From the NCBI GenBank assembly GCA_928212115.1, contig CAKMRJ010005745.1, forward strand, positions 93,369,121 through 93,433,120: 64,000 nucleotides of DNA, written 5' to 3'. Positions 23,633-35,288 of the stretch are shown one piece after another. A program made the position numbers and the translations under genes. The notes beneath the pieces were generated by a model. It worked only from the letters and a program-made list of their open reading frames with translations. It made no database searches and was not told the DNA's origin. This stretch comes from Lactuca virosa (taxonomy: Eukaryota > Streptophyta > Magnoliopsida > Asterales > Asteraceae). How positions within the stretch are numbered: the first letter of the stretch is position 1; every line of letters begins with the position of its first letter.

Positions 23633-26600
23633 TTATCGGCCCCTTGAAATGGCGTCCTTCAACTCATCAGGTGAAGACATGAATAGTTCTATGTAACGAC
23701 TGCCAAGTGTCATTCGATCTTTGGCTAATGCAGCTTTTGAGTCATCCACATTTGCAAATTCCACAAGTGCTTCTCCTGTTGGTCTTCCTTCTGAATTATA
23801 TGTCATATGAATTAAGTCTTCGGATAATCTGAATTCTTTAAAAAAGTCAATTATATCGTCTTTTCCAGCTGAAAATGGCAACCCCCTCATTCGCAATACT
23901 CGTGTGTCTTCTTCACAAGGTTTTGGCACGTTTGCTCTGAATGATATCCGGAAATACATGAGGGTAAAATCGTCATTTGTTCAATTAAGATAAACAAAAA
24001 AAACATCATTGTTATCCTTTCAGCAATTAATGGAAGAAAAAAAAAACAAAAGCTTTTTAAGGCTATTTTCGATAATGAGGTTGAGGAGGGGATTCATGTC
24101 TTTTACCATACCCACTTGTGGGTGTGACAAAAAATTGTAACTTTTTTTACAGGCCTACCAAGGAATGGAATAAGAATCGTGATGGAATGAGTCATTACAT
24201 TCCATGATCAAGTTTAGTTGGCCTATAGGAATGGAATGAATATTTGATATTACATGTAAATACATATAGTTTTTTTTTTAACTTTATTCCATGTATAATA
24301 TAATCTGATTGCAATTATGGAATTAACTATTTACAAAACTAAAATATTAAACATAACAAAAGATCAATTAACCCCAAATAAGACTATTTTTGGTGCCTAA
24401 GTACAGCTGATTTTAGCAATTTAGTCCCAAAAATAGTCATTTTACTTGGAACACAAACTAAAAATGTTACAAAAACCTAAAAAAAGACCAAATTTGTAAG
24501 ATAAATCCTTTTGGGACCAAAATTGTAAGAAAAAACCTTTTGGAATCAAAATTGAAAAAACAACCCTACTCAGAGTACAAAAATACTTCTGTCCTAAAAA
24601 AAATATAAGACAGTCTAACAAATGGTCCCTGTGCTTTCAAAAATATACCACAAATTGTCCTTACAAGGAATTTCTTGCATAGACGGTCCTTAAGTTTGAA
24701 AAACCTTACGGCTCACAGGGACCATTCGTGACATATTTTTCAAAGCACATGGACCATTTATGAAATTCCTTATTTTTTAAAGCACATTGTCCTTACATGG
24801 ACCATTTATGAAATTTCTTGCATAGACGGTCCTTAAGTCTAACAAATGTTTATTTTACAATTTTTTGAAAAAAAAATATTAACAAAGTGGAAGGGATCTG
24901 AATTTTGACAGAAACGGTGGATTCCGTTCCGTTCCATTCCATTCCATCAGGCATAACAAACAACTTTTTCCATTCCATTCCATTCCTTCTCTGATTCCAT
25001 CATACCAATCACTACCTAACGAAATAAATAAATAAATACCTTCCCCTTTCGGCGGCATCTTCCCAGTCTTCAACCGTGGAAGGAAACAACTCAATATACC
25101 GACTCCCAAGACACTCTCCATCCATAACCATCGCCCCTTTCGCCTCCTCACAACTTCCAAATTTCACAAACGCTTCCCCCGTTGCTCTTCCCTCCAAATT
25201 CACCGTGAAATAAACCGAATCCTCCACCAATTCAAAATCCTTAAAAAACTCCAAAACATCTTCCCTATTCGCCGAAAACGGCAACCCCCTCAATCTAACA
25301 ACCCCCGTATGTTCCACATTACTATCCCTATCCCTATCTCTATCCCTATCCCTATCCCTATCCCCACGTCCCACGCAGGCCCCACCTCCACCACCACCTC
25401 GTCGTGGGGACCGCGACCTACCACCACCACCGCCACGTGTACCATGACTACCATCCACCTCGTTGCTAATGGCCTTGTAATAATCTTCCTTTTTGGATCT
25501 AAAAACTTCTACGTATCTTCTTCCGATATTTTGGTGGTTTCTTTGAAGCGCGTATTCGACTTGAAAAGGGTAGCCTAAGAGACAATACGCTTCGCCGGCG
25601 AATTTGTTGTGTTTGTGGATGAATAAGATGTCGACAATGTCGAGGCCGTGGAGGAAGTCGGAAATGTCGGATTCGGAGCAGTCGAAGGGTAGGCCGCGTA
25701 ATTTTATGAGGGGGAAGGTGTGGGGGTGGGGGGTGGGGGCGTAGGGGTAGGTGGGGGGTGGGGTGTAGAGGTAGGTTGATGGGGGTGGGGTTGTGTAGTA
25801 TGATGAGGGTTGCTCGATTACACGTTGGCGTTTTAGGCCCGGTTCTCTCCCGTCTCCGACATCCACGTATTTACTTCATTTTTTTAAAAGAAAAATTGTG
25901 TTAGAATACAAATTAATAGAAAGATGATTATTGATGCTTTATTTATATAGAGTTGAACAAAATTAGACAAGTGGAGAATAGAACACATGAGGGATAATGA
26001 CTTGAAAGGGTAACAAACTTTCGACTTTGTTCACATTTAGCCACTAAACTTTTTTCCATTCTCTATTTGCCACCGAACTATTAAAACTGTTCACATTTTA
26101 CCCTTATGACCGGTAACAACCGGTCATAAGGGTAAAATGTGAACAGTTTCAATAGTTCGGTGGCAAATAGATAATAAAAAAAGTTTAGTGACTAAATGTG
26201 AACAAAGTCGAAAGTTCGTTTCCCTCTAAAAAAAAATTCAATGACTAAATGTGAACAAACTTCCTCTTGTATTATGTTTTAGCAAATTATTTATTTTTGT
26301 TAAATTCTAGCAACATTTGTTGATGAAGAAATCTATGAAATAAAAAAACAAAACCCCAAAAAATATATTAAAAAAAACGAAAAACTGAAACCAAAATAAA
26401 TAACCAATGATTTGGTATTTTCCAAAATAAAAAATCAAAATTTCCAATCTGATTTTGGTTTAACCAAAAAAATAAACCATTCTCACTCATAGCTATTAAC
26501 AAATTGTGTTTCATGGTCAGAAATTACGTTGTATACCGAAGAAAAAGAAATGAAAAACCTTATTTTTTTAAAATAGTTATTTAAATATGAATTGGTTTTT

Positions 26601-28761
26601 CTAAAACCTTTTAAAATTATGAGTGGCTTTTTTTAAAGAAAAAAAAATAGCATCGTTTTAATTGTTGAATATATAGCTATTTTTTTCTAACTTTATATGT
26701 CTAGTTAAATAATCATACATTTCAATAATTATTCAAACTTTTTAAGAAAATACAATCTCAAATATAAATCAATTGTTCGGGTAAATTAAAAATGTCTAAA
26801 TTCTAAACAACTTGACTTTCATTTTCGATATCCTTTTTAATAGTAATATAGTAATATGATGTATGTCAATACATGTAGTATAACAATATATATAATGTAT
26901 CAATGTACGTATGTATTTTTTTACAAACAATGTATATGGTTTAATGTAAGTCAATTTATATGTTGCGTAATTTTATAACACAAAATTTATACATATAATA
27001 TTAAGATAATTTTTATACATATAATATTACATAGTTTTATAACATAAAAATTATACATTGGGTTTTGGGGGGGGGGGGGGGGGGGGGTTCATCTTCATCA
27101 ACAAATGTTGTTAAAATTTAATAAAAATACATAATTTGCTAAACCATAATACAAGAGGAAAGTTTGTTCACATTTAGTTATTGAACTTTTTTGAAAGGGA
27201 AACGAACTTTCAACTTTGTTCACATTTAGTCACTAAACTTTTTTTCATTCTTTATTTGCCATTAAACTATTGAAACTGTTCACATTTTACCCTTATGACC
27301 GGTTGTTATCGGTCATAAGGGTAAAATGTGAACAGTTTTAATAGTTCAATGGCAAATAGAGAAGGAAAAAAAGTTTAGTGACTAAATGTGAACAAAGTCG
27401 AAAGTTTGTTACCCTTTCAAGTCATTATCCCAACACATGATTATGAGAAGTAATTGAGCTTCAAGGAGTGAAATTACTAGGTCTTTTAACACCCGAGATT
27501 ATAACTTTTGGGTGTGAATTATTAGTGTTGATCACAAAAAGACCACCTTTTTTACTTATATAAAAAAAATTACCACTTATTTAGCGAAACGCCTTTTTTG
27601 CAAAATTTGCTTTTTCAGAGAAAAAAAATCATATTTTTGCGAAATAAAAGAAAATCGTGATTTTTTGAAGATTCTTTTAGTAGGGACACTGATAAAGAAA
27701 TTTCATGAAAAAATAAATATTTTCGGAATAGATTTGTGGTCATTTTGTAATAAAAGCTGAAAAGGTGGTCATCTGTGATTTATTAAACTTCCCAATATTT
27801 GGTATTTTTGTGATTATCCCTTAAATTAATTGACAAATTGAAGTGTTAAGATATTTTGATGACACACCAAGCTTTGGTTAGAAATAGTATTTTATAGGCT
27901 TTGGTGGTCAAAGTCAAACTAGAAAAGTTAAAAGTTTCATAAGGTAATCTCCAAGTTTCTTCATTTTGTGTTACTAATTTTGTGAAAAGATGTGAGATTT
28001 AGCTTCTAACTTCAAAGAAATGAGTATAAAGTGTTGGATATAAGGAGATGTTATTGTAATGTATCAAACTAAGGTTTCTCAAGTCTTTATGTATTACACA
28101 TTTAATCCATGAAATTGGAGAAGAAAACTCCCGATTGGGCTGATTTTAGGTTATATTTTTGGCTACGATTTTTTTATGGTATTTAGGGTTCCAAAACAAT
28201 GTTTCTATCTTGTAGAACAGAAGGCAATCATGAACAATTCTTACATTTATTCAGCCTCTGAATTAATACCTATCAATTCTTTCAAAGCCTCACTCAGGTA
28301 TAAGTATAACCATACAATGATCATAGCTCTCTTACATCTACTATTTTCTCTCAAATAATTTCAATGAGGACTCGCCCTCTTTCTACTTATATCTTAATCT
28401 CATTGCCCTAAACGCCAATCACACCATTAAAGAAGTAAAAGCACATCTCTTTTCATCTAATTTAACGTGAAAAGATGAAAAAAAAAATACTCTTTTTTTT
28501 TGGAACGGAGGTATAATCTTAATCAATTGATAGATTTCCATGAAATAACAAGTTCTTGGAAACATTACTATGTAAGATAATTAGTAAAGCACAAAACCCA
28601 CAAACAAATTGAAGAGCGAAACCTAGATTATCCGGTCACTTCAGAAACCATCATAACTTTTACGTACATAAATGCATACGCTGATATGGAAAAAATAAAC
28701 AAAAATTAAAAAGATGCGAGAGGTAATAAACTGGAAAGGGGTCTTACCCTCGATAGAACAT
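23633..28761 (-). CDS. hnRNP F/H-type RNA-binding protein, three RRMs, three exons
   Basis: Predicted coding exons on the - strand are 28761-28748, 25873-25040 and 23936-23633, giving 383 residues. Donors are GG|GTAAGA and AAG|GTATTT; acceptors are ATGAAG| and ATTCAG|, and phases match at both junctions. RRM domains lie at about residues 60-132, 195-272 and 295-370. Each has an LRGLPF-type RNP motif and a G(R/S)RYVEVF or GSRYIELF end, the degenerate quasi-RRM type that binds G-rich RNA in hnRNP F/H. Between RRM1 and RRM2 are a Gly-rich SRSP segment and an Arg-Asp dipeptide run. The N-terminus is Pro/Tyr-rich. Likely a nuclear splicing regulator. The N-terminus MFYRGKY agrees with my memory of Arabidopsis homologues such as At3g20890. 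Exons 2 and 3 are firm; exon 1 is well supported but inferred. Confidence 0.88.
24605..24850. repeat. Imperfect inverted/direct repeat in intron 2
   Basis: A block containing 'ggtccctgtgctttcaaaaatat' is followed by its imperfect inverted copy ('atatttttcaaagcaca.ggacc'). A direct repeat 'tttcttgcatagacggtcc' occurs at about 24671 and 24811. It looks like a decayed small transposable element; no target duplication was identified. Confidence 0.4.
25322..25370 (-). repeat. CCCTAT microsatellite encoding the Arg-Asp run
   Basis: Tandem CCCTAT hexamers on the + strand encode repeated Arg-Asp dipeptides between RRM1 and RRM2. It is a length-variable coding microsatellite. Confidence 0.85.
25991..27431. 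mobile_element. Mutator-like fold-back element in intron 1
   Basis: The 1441-bp element begins GGGATAATGACTTGAAAGG and ends in its complement. It is flanked by the perfect 9-bp duplication AACACATGA (25982-25990 and 27432-27440). A 9-bp duplication with long inverted arms fits a non-autonomous Mutator-like element. The arms are about 340 bp (25991-26335 and 27090-27431). Within each arm a further near-perfect palindrome is centred on CCGGT..ACCGG (about 26120 and 27305). The central 750 bases are AT-rich and non-coding and include a G21 run. It lies wholly inside the first intron of the RNA-binding protein gene. Confidence 0.85.
27067..27087 (+). repeat. G21 homopolymer
   Basis: Twenty-one consecutive G bases within the Mutator-like element, placed on the non-transcribed strand of the host intron. 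The length may be inexact in the assembly. Confidence 0.85.
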
Positions 28762-31050
28762 TTTGTTTCTGGCAGCACAAATCCCCTTTTGATTTTAGGG
28801 TTTATAGGCTTCGAGTTTGAGAAAAAGCGACAGAGGATCGCAATATTTGATAGTTTGTTATTGATGAAGGTTGAAAAGAAAGTGATTTTCCAAATGGACC
28901 GAGTAACTATGATGTCGTTCAAATTAACCGGAAAAGGTCCCTCAACATTTATACTTGATACATTTTGATAGGGAAAAGTAGATTTTGTAAGTTCGGTCCT
29001 TCAATAAAAAATGTTGATCATTAGGGATCCACAACACAACAAAAAAAAGTTGGGTGACTAACACCATTTCTTGAGTTACTTAAAGGAACGAAAAGGAGGA
29101 TTAAGAGGGAAAAGCTTGATCTCCCTTTTTTAAAGGAGAGAAATAAAATGAAATGACACATAAAACCATCCGTCCAATTTTAAGCGGAATGGTAGGGAAT
29201 TCAAGAAAATGACCTATTTTACTCTTGTTATTTTCTGATTTCTCCATCTACAACTTCAAACCACGGAATTGCTCTTCATCTTCATTCTCGCGACATCTTC
29301 ATCTTCATAGTATCTTCATCTTCATTCTTACAAAATATTTTCATATTTTCTTCATCTCGCTCTTTTTTTATAACATCTTTCTTTCCTCCTTCAGCATCCT
29401 TCTACATGACCTTACCGTAATCGTCTTCTCCCATTCCTCTTCTTCTCCCTCCCTATGGTAAAGCTGATAAACCCTAATAAGGGGTAAAAACATCATTTAC
29501 ACATTGTGATTTCTTTCCCTCCCCCTTAAACTCGAGAACAGATCTATCCCCTCTTATTTTTTCTTTTGTATGCTTCTGTTTTCCCCTCCCTCCCATTCCC
29601 CCTTAATTAATTTTTACACTCGAGAAACAAGATGCAAATGAGATCAAAACTTTTGGGCATGATGAATTTGACCCTATATAAAAAGATGGATGTTTAGATG
29701 ACCATTTTTTAATAATTAGTTGAATGTTCAAGTAAGATAATTATAAACATTTTATTAGAATTATATGTATCTAAGTAACCTTACTTCTATTTTTTTAAAT
29801 AGGTTTATTCAAGTGGTTTATTATCTGGTTTTTTTAAAACCTACTTACTTTCGACTATATAAAATTAGAATTAAACTCATGCTTGCTTCACATTCAAATA
29901 TCTTCTAAAGCGGGCCTTCCATTTTTGAGGTTCATTACTAATTATACATCATTATCGATTATAAAACCATATCACAAGTTTGCCTTGTAGTCTTTATGCA
30001 ACCAAAAAAACTCTACTTTTTGATCCTAGATCTCCATAATTGTTTATGAAATAAATATCTAATCCCCATTGTCAAGAAACAGTAAAAAATTGGCACAATC
30101 ACACAAAAATAGTCATCAATTTCACATAGCATCTCCATTTCGAAATGATGACACCATTTGGAAAATGACAATTTCATAAATGCCATTTATGAACGGTAGG
30201 GGCCATCTTTGAAAATTGTCAATAAAGTTGGATTTTTAGTAAAATTACAATTAACTACCATTTTATTTGAATATTTTATAAAGGGTTTAATCCTAACATT
30301 ATTTTATTGGTCATAAAATTGATTTCATTTGAAGTTGGTGTTTACTATTTTGAAGAATTGGATTGTTATATTGCTATGATATAAACCTATTTTTTGTTGG
30401 TCTCAATGAACCCGCTACAAATATTTGTATCTATAAAACTACTCTTTTTCATTCTCTGACCCATGTTGGATTAATTCATTTGTTCACTTCTTCCAAGCAC
30501 CTCAGTGTAACATATAATTTCTCATATATCTTAAATCCGTTTTGAAAATGTGATATATTTATCAAAACGAAAGTATCAAGGAGGAAAACACGTACATATA
30601 ACTGTTTATCAATTTTAATAATATTTAGGGTTCGAAAATTATGCTAAAAAATAGAGGTAAAAAAACCATTTTTGAAATCGATTAAAACCAATTTTTCAAC
30701 TGTCATCTCAAAGAGAAAAAGGCTAATAATAAAAACAGACATTTGTTTATTGTTTATCAATTTATACAATATTTTTTATTCCATTTAATTTATTTAACTT
30801 ATATCATTACCATTCCATCATTCTATGTAACAATATATACATAAAATGATAAATAAATAAAAACCCTCTCATAAAGTAATAAGTTGCGTGACATTAGATG
30901 CTTAAAAATACAAATTAGTTTATTAGTTAAAAATACAAGTTAGTTAGAAATTAGTTTATTAGTTAATCGAACAGGAAGCGGTTAAAAAAATGACCAGGAA
31001 AAACTCGGTCTTCAAGACTTCATCCGCCAAATGCCAACTATCTTTCAAAG
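28762..31050. promoter_or_regulatory. Shared upstream region of two divergent genes
   Basis: The region separates the start codons of the - strand RNA-binding gene and the + strand PPR gene, so both promoters must lie in it unless further 5' exons exist. It contains a CT-rich stretch (29225-29460) and AT-rich sequence. I cannot assign a specific TATA box. Reading frames here are short and not protein-like. Confidence 0.45.
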
Positions 31051-33864
31051 ATGGAAGTCCCTTTATCTCTATTCCTCCAAAAACATCCTTTTGTCCAATC
31101 ACAAACTCATGAATTAAAACACTGGAACTCAATAATCAAGCACCACACTAAGCTCAAAGATGACGTTGCCATACTCACAACATATACCCAGATGGAATCT
31201 TTGGGTATTTTGCCGGATAATGCCACTTTGCCTCTGGTACTCAAGGCCTGTGGCCGACTACAAGCCATAGAAAAAGGTAAGAAATTACACAATTCCATTT
31301 CGAGTACAAATTTGGCTTCTGATATCCGTGTTCAGACAGCTCTTGTGAACTTCTATTCAAAATGTGGGATGTTGCAGAATGCACTTACAGTGTTCGATGA
31401 AATGACTCAGAGAGATGTCGTTTCATGGAATGCTATGATTTCTGGGTGTTTTTGTTGTTATGAGTACCAAAAAGCTCTCCATTTGTTTTCTCAAATGCAA
31501 AAGGAAAATCTAAAGGCGAATTCAGTGACCATTGTTGAGCTGCTTCAGGTGTGTGGGGAGCTTTTGGAATTGAGGTCTGGGAAGGAGATACATGGGTATT
31601 CCTTGAGACATGGTTTGTTTAACACAAATCCTCATGTGGATTCTTCTTTAATGGGGTTTTATTTAAAATTTGATCCATGGATTGCAAGTCTTGTTTTTGA
31701 GACATTAGCTTCAAGAAACACGATAAGTTGGAACACTATGATAAGTGGCTATATTAACCATGGGGATTTCTTGAAAGCTCTGAAACTTTTCATTCTCATG
31801 CTCAATGAAGGATTCAAATGTGATTCTATCACAATGTTAGTTGTCATTCAAGCATGTGCTGAATTTGGAGATCATGGACTAGGAATGCAAGTTCATCAAC
31901 TGGTTATCAAATTTGGTTACAACAATATGCATATAGTCAACTCATTGGTCAACATGTACAACAAATATGCAGATTTAAAATCATCCTATGAGCTATTTAC
32001 CTCGATTCCAACAAAAGATGTTGCATTATGGAATTCTATGTTATCTTGTTATGTTGAAAACGGATTAATCAATGAATCAATACATTTGTTAAATAAAATG
32101 CAGTTGGAGGGCATTAAGGTAAATGAACGAACTATAGTCATTATACTTCCTCTATGTGCAAATCTTTCTAATGGTTTAATAAATGGTAAAAGCTTACATG
32201 CTTATGCTTTTAAGATTGGAAAGGAAAGAAACAAACATATTGGAAACAGCTTAGTGAATATGTACACATTGTTAAACTGTGTTGAAGATGCCACAAAGGT
32301 TTTTCATAAGATGAAGGACATAGATGTAATTTCATGCAATGTTTTCATCTCTGCATTGGCAAATAACAAACTCAAGGTTCAATCTTGTGAAATTTTCACC
32401 AAGATGCTAGAATTGGAAATCAAACCGAATTCTCAAACAATAACCTCAATACTTTCTGCTTTTGATGGAATAGGTTTCTTGAAATTTGGCAAATCCATTC
32501 ATGGTTATGTGATGAAATGTGGGATTGAGATAGATGCATCTTTAAACACTGCACTTACAGAAATGTATATAAATTGTGAAGATGAATCAACGGGTATGAG
32601 GGTATTTGAGGAATTTCCTTATAAAGATTTGATTTCTTGGAACTCGTTGCTTTCAACTTACTTCAAGAACAATCAACCCTACAAAACTTTACTCCTTTTT
32701 CATCATATGATCACAAGGGTAAAAGTAAAACCGAATTTTGTCACAATCATAAACATTCTCTCGTTATACACTCATCTTTCTAATCTCCCACAAGGGAAAT
32801 TCCTACATGCTTACACATTAAGAAGATTTTCATCGTTAAATTACGATTTACCCCTTGTGAATGCCTTCATAACTATGTATTCAAGATGTGGTAGTTTGGA
32901 ATATGCTGAAAATCTCTTTAATGTATTACCAAAAACAAATATTATTTCATGGAATGCAATGATTGCTGGATATGGAATGCATGGACATGGGGATGCAGCT
33001 ATGTTGACTTTTTCAAAAATGGTCAAACAAGGATTTACACCAAATCGAGTGACATTTATTTCTGCTTTATCTGCTTGTAGTCATTCTGGAATGATACAAA
33101 AAGGTTTACAACTTTTTTATTCCATGGTTCAAGATTTTGGTATAACTCCTGAACTTGTTCACTACAATTGTTTAGTTGATCTTTTAGCTCGTGGGGGGTT
33201 CTTGAATGAAGCTAAATATGTGATTGACACTATGCCCATGGCACCAGATGCTGCCACCTGGCGAGCTCTGATTGGTGGGTGTCGAGTCTACTCAGATACC
33301 CACTTGGCTAAAGCTGCTTTTGAGAATCTTATTGAATTAGAACCAAAGAATCCTGGGAATTACGTGTTGTTATCCAACATTTATGCGGCTTCTGGACTTT
33401 GGGATGAAGTAAAGAGTTTAAGATTGATTCTTGAAAACAAGGGTTTGAAGAAGCCAGCTGGCAGAAGTTGGATTGTTATCAAAAGTCAACTTCATTTCTT
33501 TGCAGCAGGAGATAAATCACATCCACAATCCGAAACAATCTACAGAAAGTTGACTTCTTTGTTGACTTTTGTTAAGGAAATGGGGTATGTTCCTGATCTT
33601 AGATGGGTTCTTCATGATGAAGATGATGAAAGAAAAATGGTGAGGATTTTAAGTCATAGTGAGAAACTAGCAATTGCATTTGGATTGATTAATGTGAGTG
33701 GTTGTTCACGGATCTTGATTACTAAGAACCTAAGGATTTGTGGTGATTGTCATGAATTTAGTAAGTATGTTTCAAAGCTTTTGAGGAGGACCATAATTAT
33801 AAGGGATGCTACTCGTTTCCACCATTTTGTAGATGGATTATGCTCTTGTAAGGACTATTGGTAA
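31051..33864 (+). CDS. DYW-class pentatricopeptide repeat protein
   Basis: A single uninterrupted frame of 937 residues, intronless as most plant PPR genes are. Repeats of the type VVSWNAMISG, HALVNFYSKCG-like and ALxLFxxM run from about residue 60 to 750, the PLS pattern. An E-type region follows, with GxxLEAK-like LNEAKYVIDTMPMAPDAATW, YVLLSNIYAASGLWDEV and the PG-box equivalent KKPAGRSWIVI. The DYW domain occupies 802-937 with the zinc and catalytic HSE (869-871), CGDC (897-900) and a C-terminal CSCKDYW. All deaminase-signature residues are present. The family acts in mitochondria or chloroplasts as site-specific C-to-U RNA-editing factors. The N-terminus gives no obvious targeting peptide by eye. 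The target site cannot be read from here with confidence. Confidence 0.95.
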   Translation: MEVPLSLFLQKHPFVQSQTHELKHWNSIIKHHTKLKDDVAILTTYTQMESLGILPDNATLPLVLKACGRLQAIEKGKKLHNSISSTNLASDIRVQTALVNFYSKCGMLQNALTVFDEMTQRDVVSWNAMISGCFCCYEYQKALHLFSQMQKENLKANSVTIVELLQVCGELLELRSGKEIHGYSLRHGLFNTNPHVDSSLMGFYLKFDPWIASLVFETLASRNTISWNTMISGYINHGDFLKALKLFILMLNEGFKCDSITMLVVIQACAEFGDHGLGMQVHQLVIKFGYNNMHIVNSLVNMYNKYADLKSSYELFTSIPTKDVALWNSMLSCYVENGLINESIHLLNKMQLEGIKVNERTIVIILPLCANLSNGLINGKSLHAYAFKIGKERNKHIGNSLVNMYTLLNCVEDATKVFHKMKDIDVISCNVFISALANNKLKVQSCEIFTKMLELEIKPNSQTITSILSAFDGIGFLKFGKSIHGYVMKCGIEIDASLNTALTEMYINCEDESTGMRVFEEFPYKDLISWNSLLSTYFKNNQPYKTLLLFHHMITRVKVKPNFVTIINILSLYTHLSNLPQGKFLHAYTLRRFSSLNYDLPLVNAFITMYSRCGSLEYAENLFNVLPKTNIISWNAMIAGYGMHGHGDAAMLTFSKMVKQGFTPNRVTFISALSACSHSGMIQKGLQLFYSMVQDFGITPELVHYNCLVDLLARGGFLNEAKYVIDTMPMAPDAATWRALIGGCRVYSDTHLAKAAFENLIELEPKNPGNYVLLSNIYAASGLWDEVKSLRLILENKGLKKPAGRSWIVIKSQLHFFAAGDKSHPQSETIYRKLTSLLTFVKEMGYVPDLRWVLHDEDDERKMVRILSHSEKLAIAFGLINVSGCSRILITKNLRICGDCHEFSKYVSKLLRRTIIIRDATRFHHFVDGLCSCKDYW

Positions 33865-34400
33865 GACTTAATGTTGTTCAAAAAATGTTTAGTAATTTAA
33901 TACACATATAACTTTATAATTAAGAATACATATTTTGATATGTATATATATACATGTAGTTCTAACTTATTTGAAAATGTTGCAAAATGTGTTATTATTA
34001 TATGTATTTATTGTATTCTCTATGTCTATAGCCGATTTGTATGTATATTGTTATAGTCCATTTGTAGTATGTAACAAAATGAAGTCCAATGTACATTGTA
34101 TATATATTCCTTTGTTTAATGGACGTTGGTCCTAATGTAAAAATAGATCTAGAGACTAGGCGTACAAGTTATCCTAAACCAGAAATATCATTTGTGTAAT
34201 TTAATCTAAATAAAATATTAAAGTACATAAAGGGGTTGATAGTCACATTGATTGTACTTATTAATATATTGTAATTAAATAGTGACGAGTTGTATCTTGG
34301 GATATATAGCTTTAAAAGTATCCTAGGAATGCACAAGTTTAAATATGGGTGTCGTGTTATCAAATATTATGACATAAAAAGATACCTTTCTTACTTACTG
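33865..34400. other. 3' flank of PPR gene
   Basis: AT-rich sequence follows the stop codon; AATTTAATACACATA and similar tracts could serve as polyadenylation signals. Nothing else is recognisable up to the tandem duplication at 34401. Confidence 0.5.
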
Positions 34401-34536
34401 CAGTAAAAAAGATGTGATTTTCATAGTTACTAAAGGACCAAAGGGTAACTTATCAAGAAAGAAATGTGCAGTAAAAAAGATGTGATTTTCATAGTTACTA
34501 AAGGACCAAAGGGTAACTTATCAAGAAAGAAATGTG
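34401..34536. repeat. Perfect 68-bp tandem duplication
   Basis: The unit 34401-34468, beginning CAGTAAAAAAGATGTG, is repeated without change at 34469-34536. It is non-coding and recent, or an assembly or replication-slip product. Confidence 0.9.
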
Positions 34537-34564
34537 TCCGGTGGTTATACATAAGGAGTTGATC

Positions 34565-34673
34565 CGTACACAACAATTTTTTTCCATACACAACAATTGG
34601 TGCTTTAAAATGTTGTATTGTACAACTATATAATGCATAAATTGTTGTGTATAACAAAAAATTGTTGTGTACG
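34565..34673. mobile_element. Small fold-back element
   Basis: Left arm CGTACACAACAATTTTTT...ACACAACAATT (34565-34598) and right arm AATTGTTGTGT...TTGTTGTGTACG (34640-34673) are near-perfect complements around a 41-base centre. It resembles a MITE, but no target duplication is clear. Confidence 0.6.
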
Positions 34674-34702
34674 AATCACTTCCCACATACATATGTTAAT
34701 GA

Positions 34703-35236
34703 GATAATGACTTATAAGGGTAATATAGTTTAGGTTTTGTTCACGTTTAGTCATTTAAACTGTTTTTTGTCCACATATTACAATTGAACTTGATTGGAGT
34801 GCTCACATTACATCCTTATAACCGGGTGATATAGGTAACATAGTTTAGGTTTTGTTCACATTTAGTCCCTTAAGTTTTTTTGTCCACTTATTACAATTAA
34901 ATTTGTTTGGATTGTTCACATTACATCCTTAAGAACTTGTTTGCACTGTTGACATTACATCCTTAAGACCTGACAGCGCTGATCATCTTCCATGTTGCCA
35001 TTGAACTGTATTTCGACTAGCCCCATATGAGAGATGTTTTCGTGTGTGCTCGGACCTACTCAATATTTTACCTTTAAATTGTCATAACTCCTTTGTTTGA
35101 AGTCGGAATGTCATGATTTGTTTTTCAACACAGATAAGGGTAACATAGTTTAGGTTAATAACTTATAAGGGTAACATAGTTTAGGGTTTTTTTTTCACAT
35201 TTGGTCCTTTATGTTTTATATATATATATATATTTT

Positions 35237-35288
<52 letters not shown>

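Noticed and set aside
24879..25160. 93-residue frame on the - strand
   Set aside because: It overlaps the end of exon 2 in another frame and runs into the intron's ATTCC repeats.
25309..25578. + strand frame of Ile-Pro and Thr repeats
   Set aside because: It is the antisense shadow of the Arg-Asp and Gly-rich coding region of exon 2.
25864..25866. GTG as start codon of the RNA-binding protein
   Set aside because: Plant nuclear genes very rarely start at GTG, and an upstream ATG exon with perfect splice signals fits.
28641..28968. Overlapping frames on both strands (93 and 84 residues)
   Set aside because: They overlap the first exon and 5' untranslated region of the RNA-binding gene and have no conserved motif.
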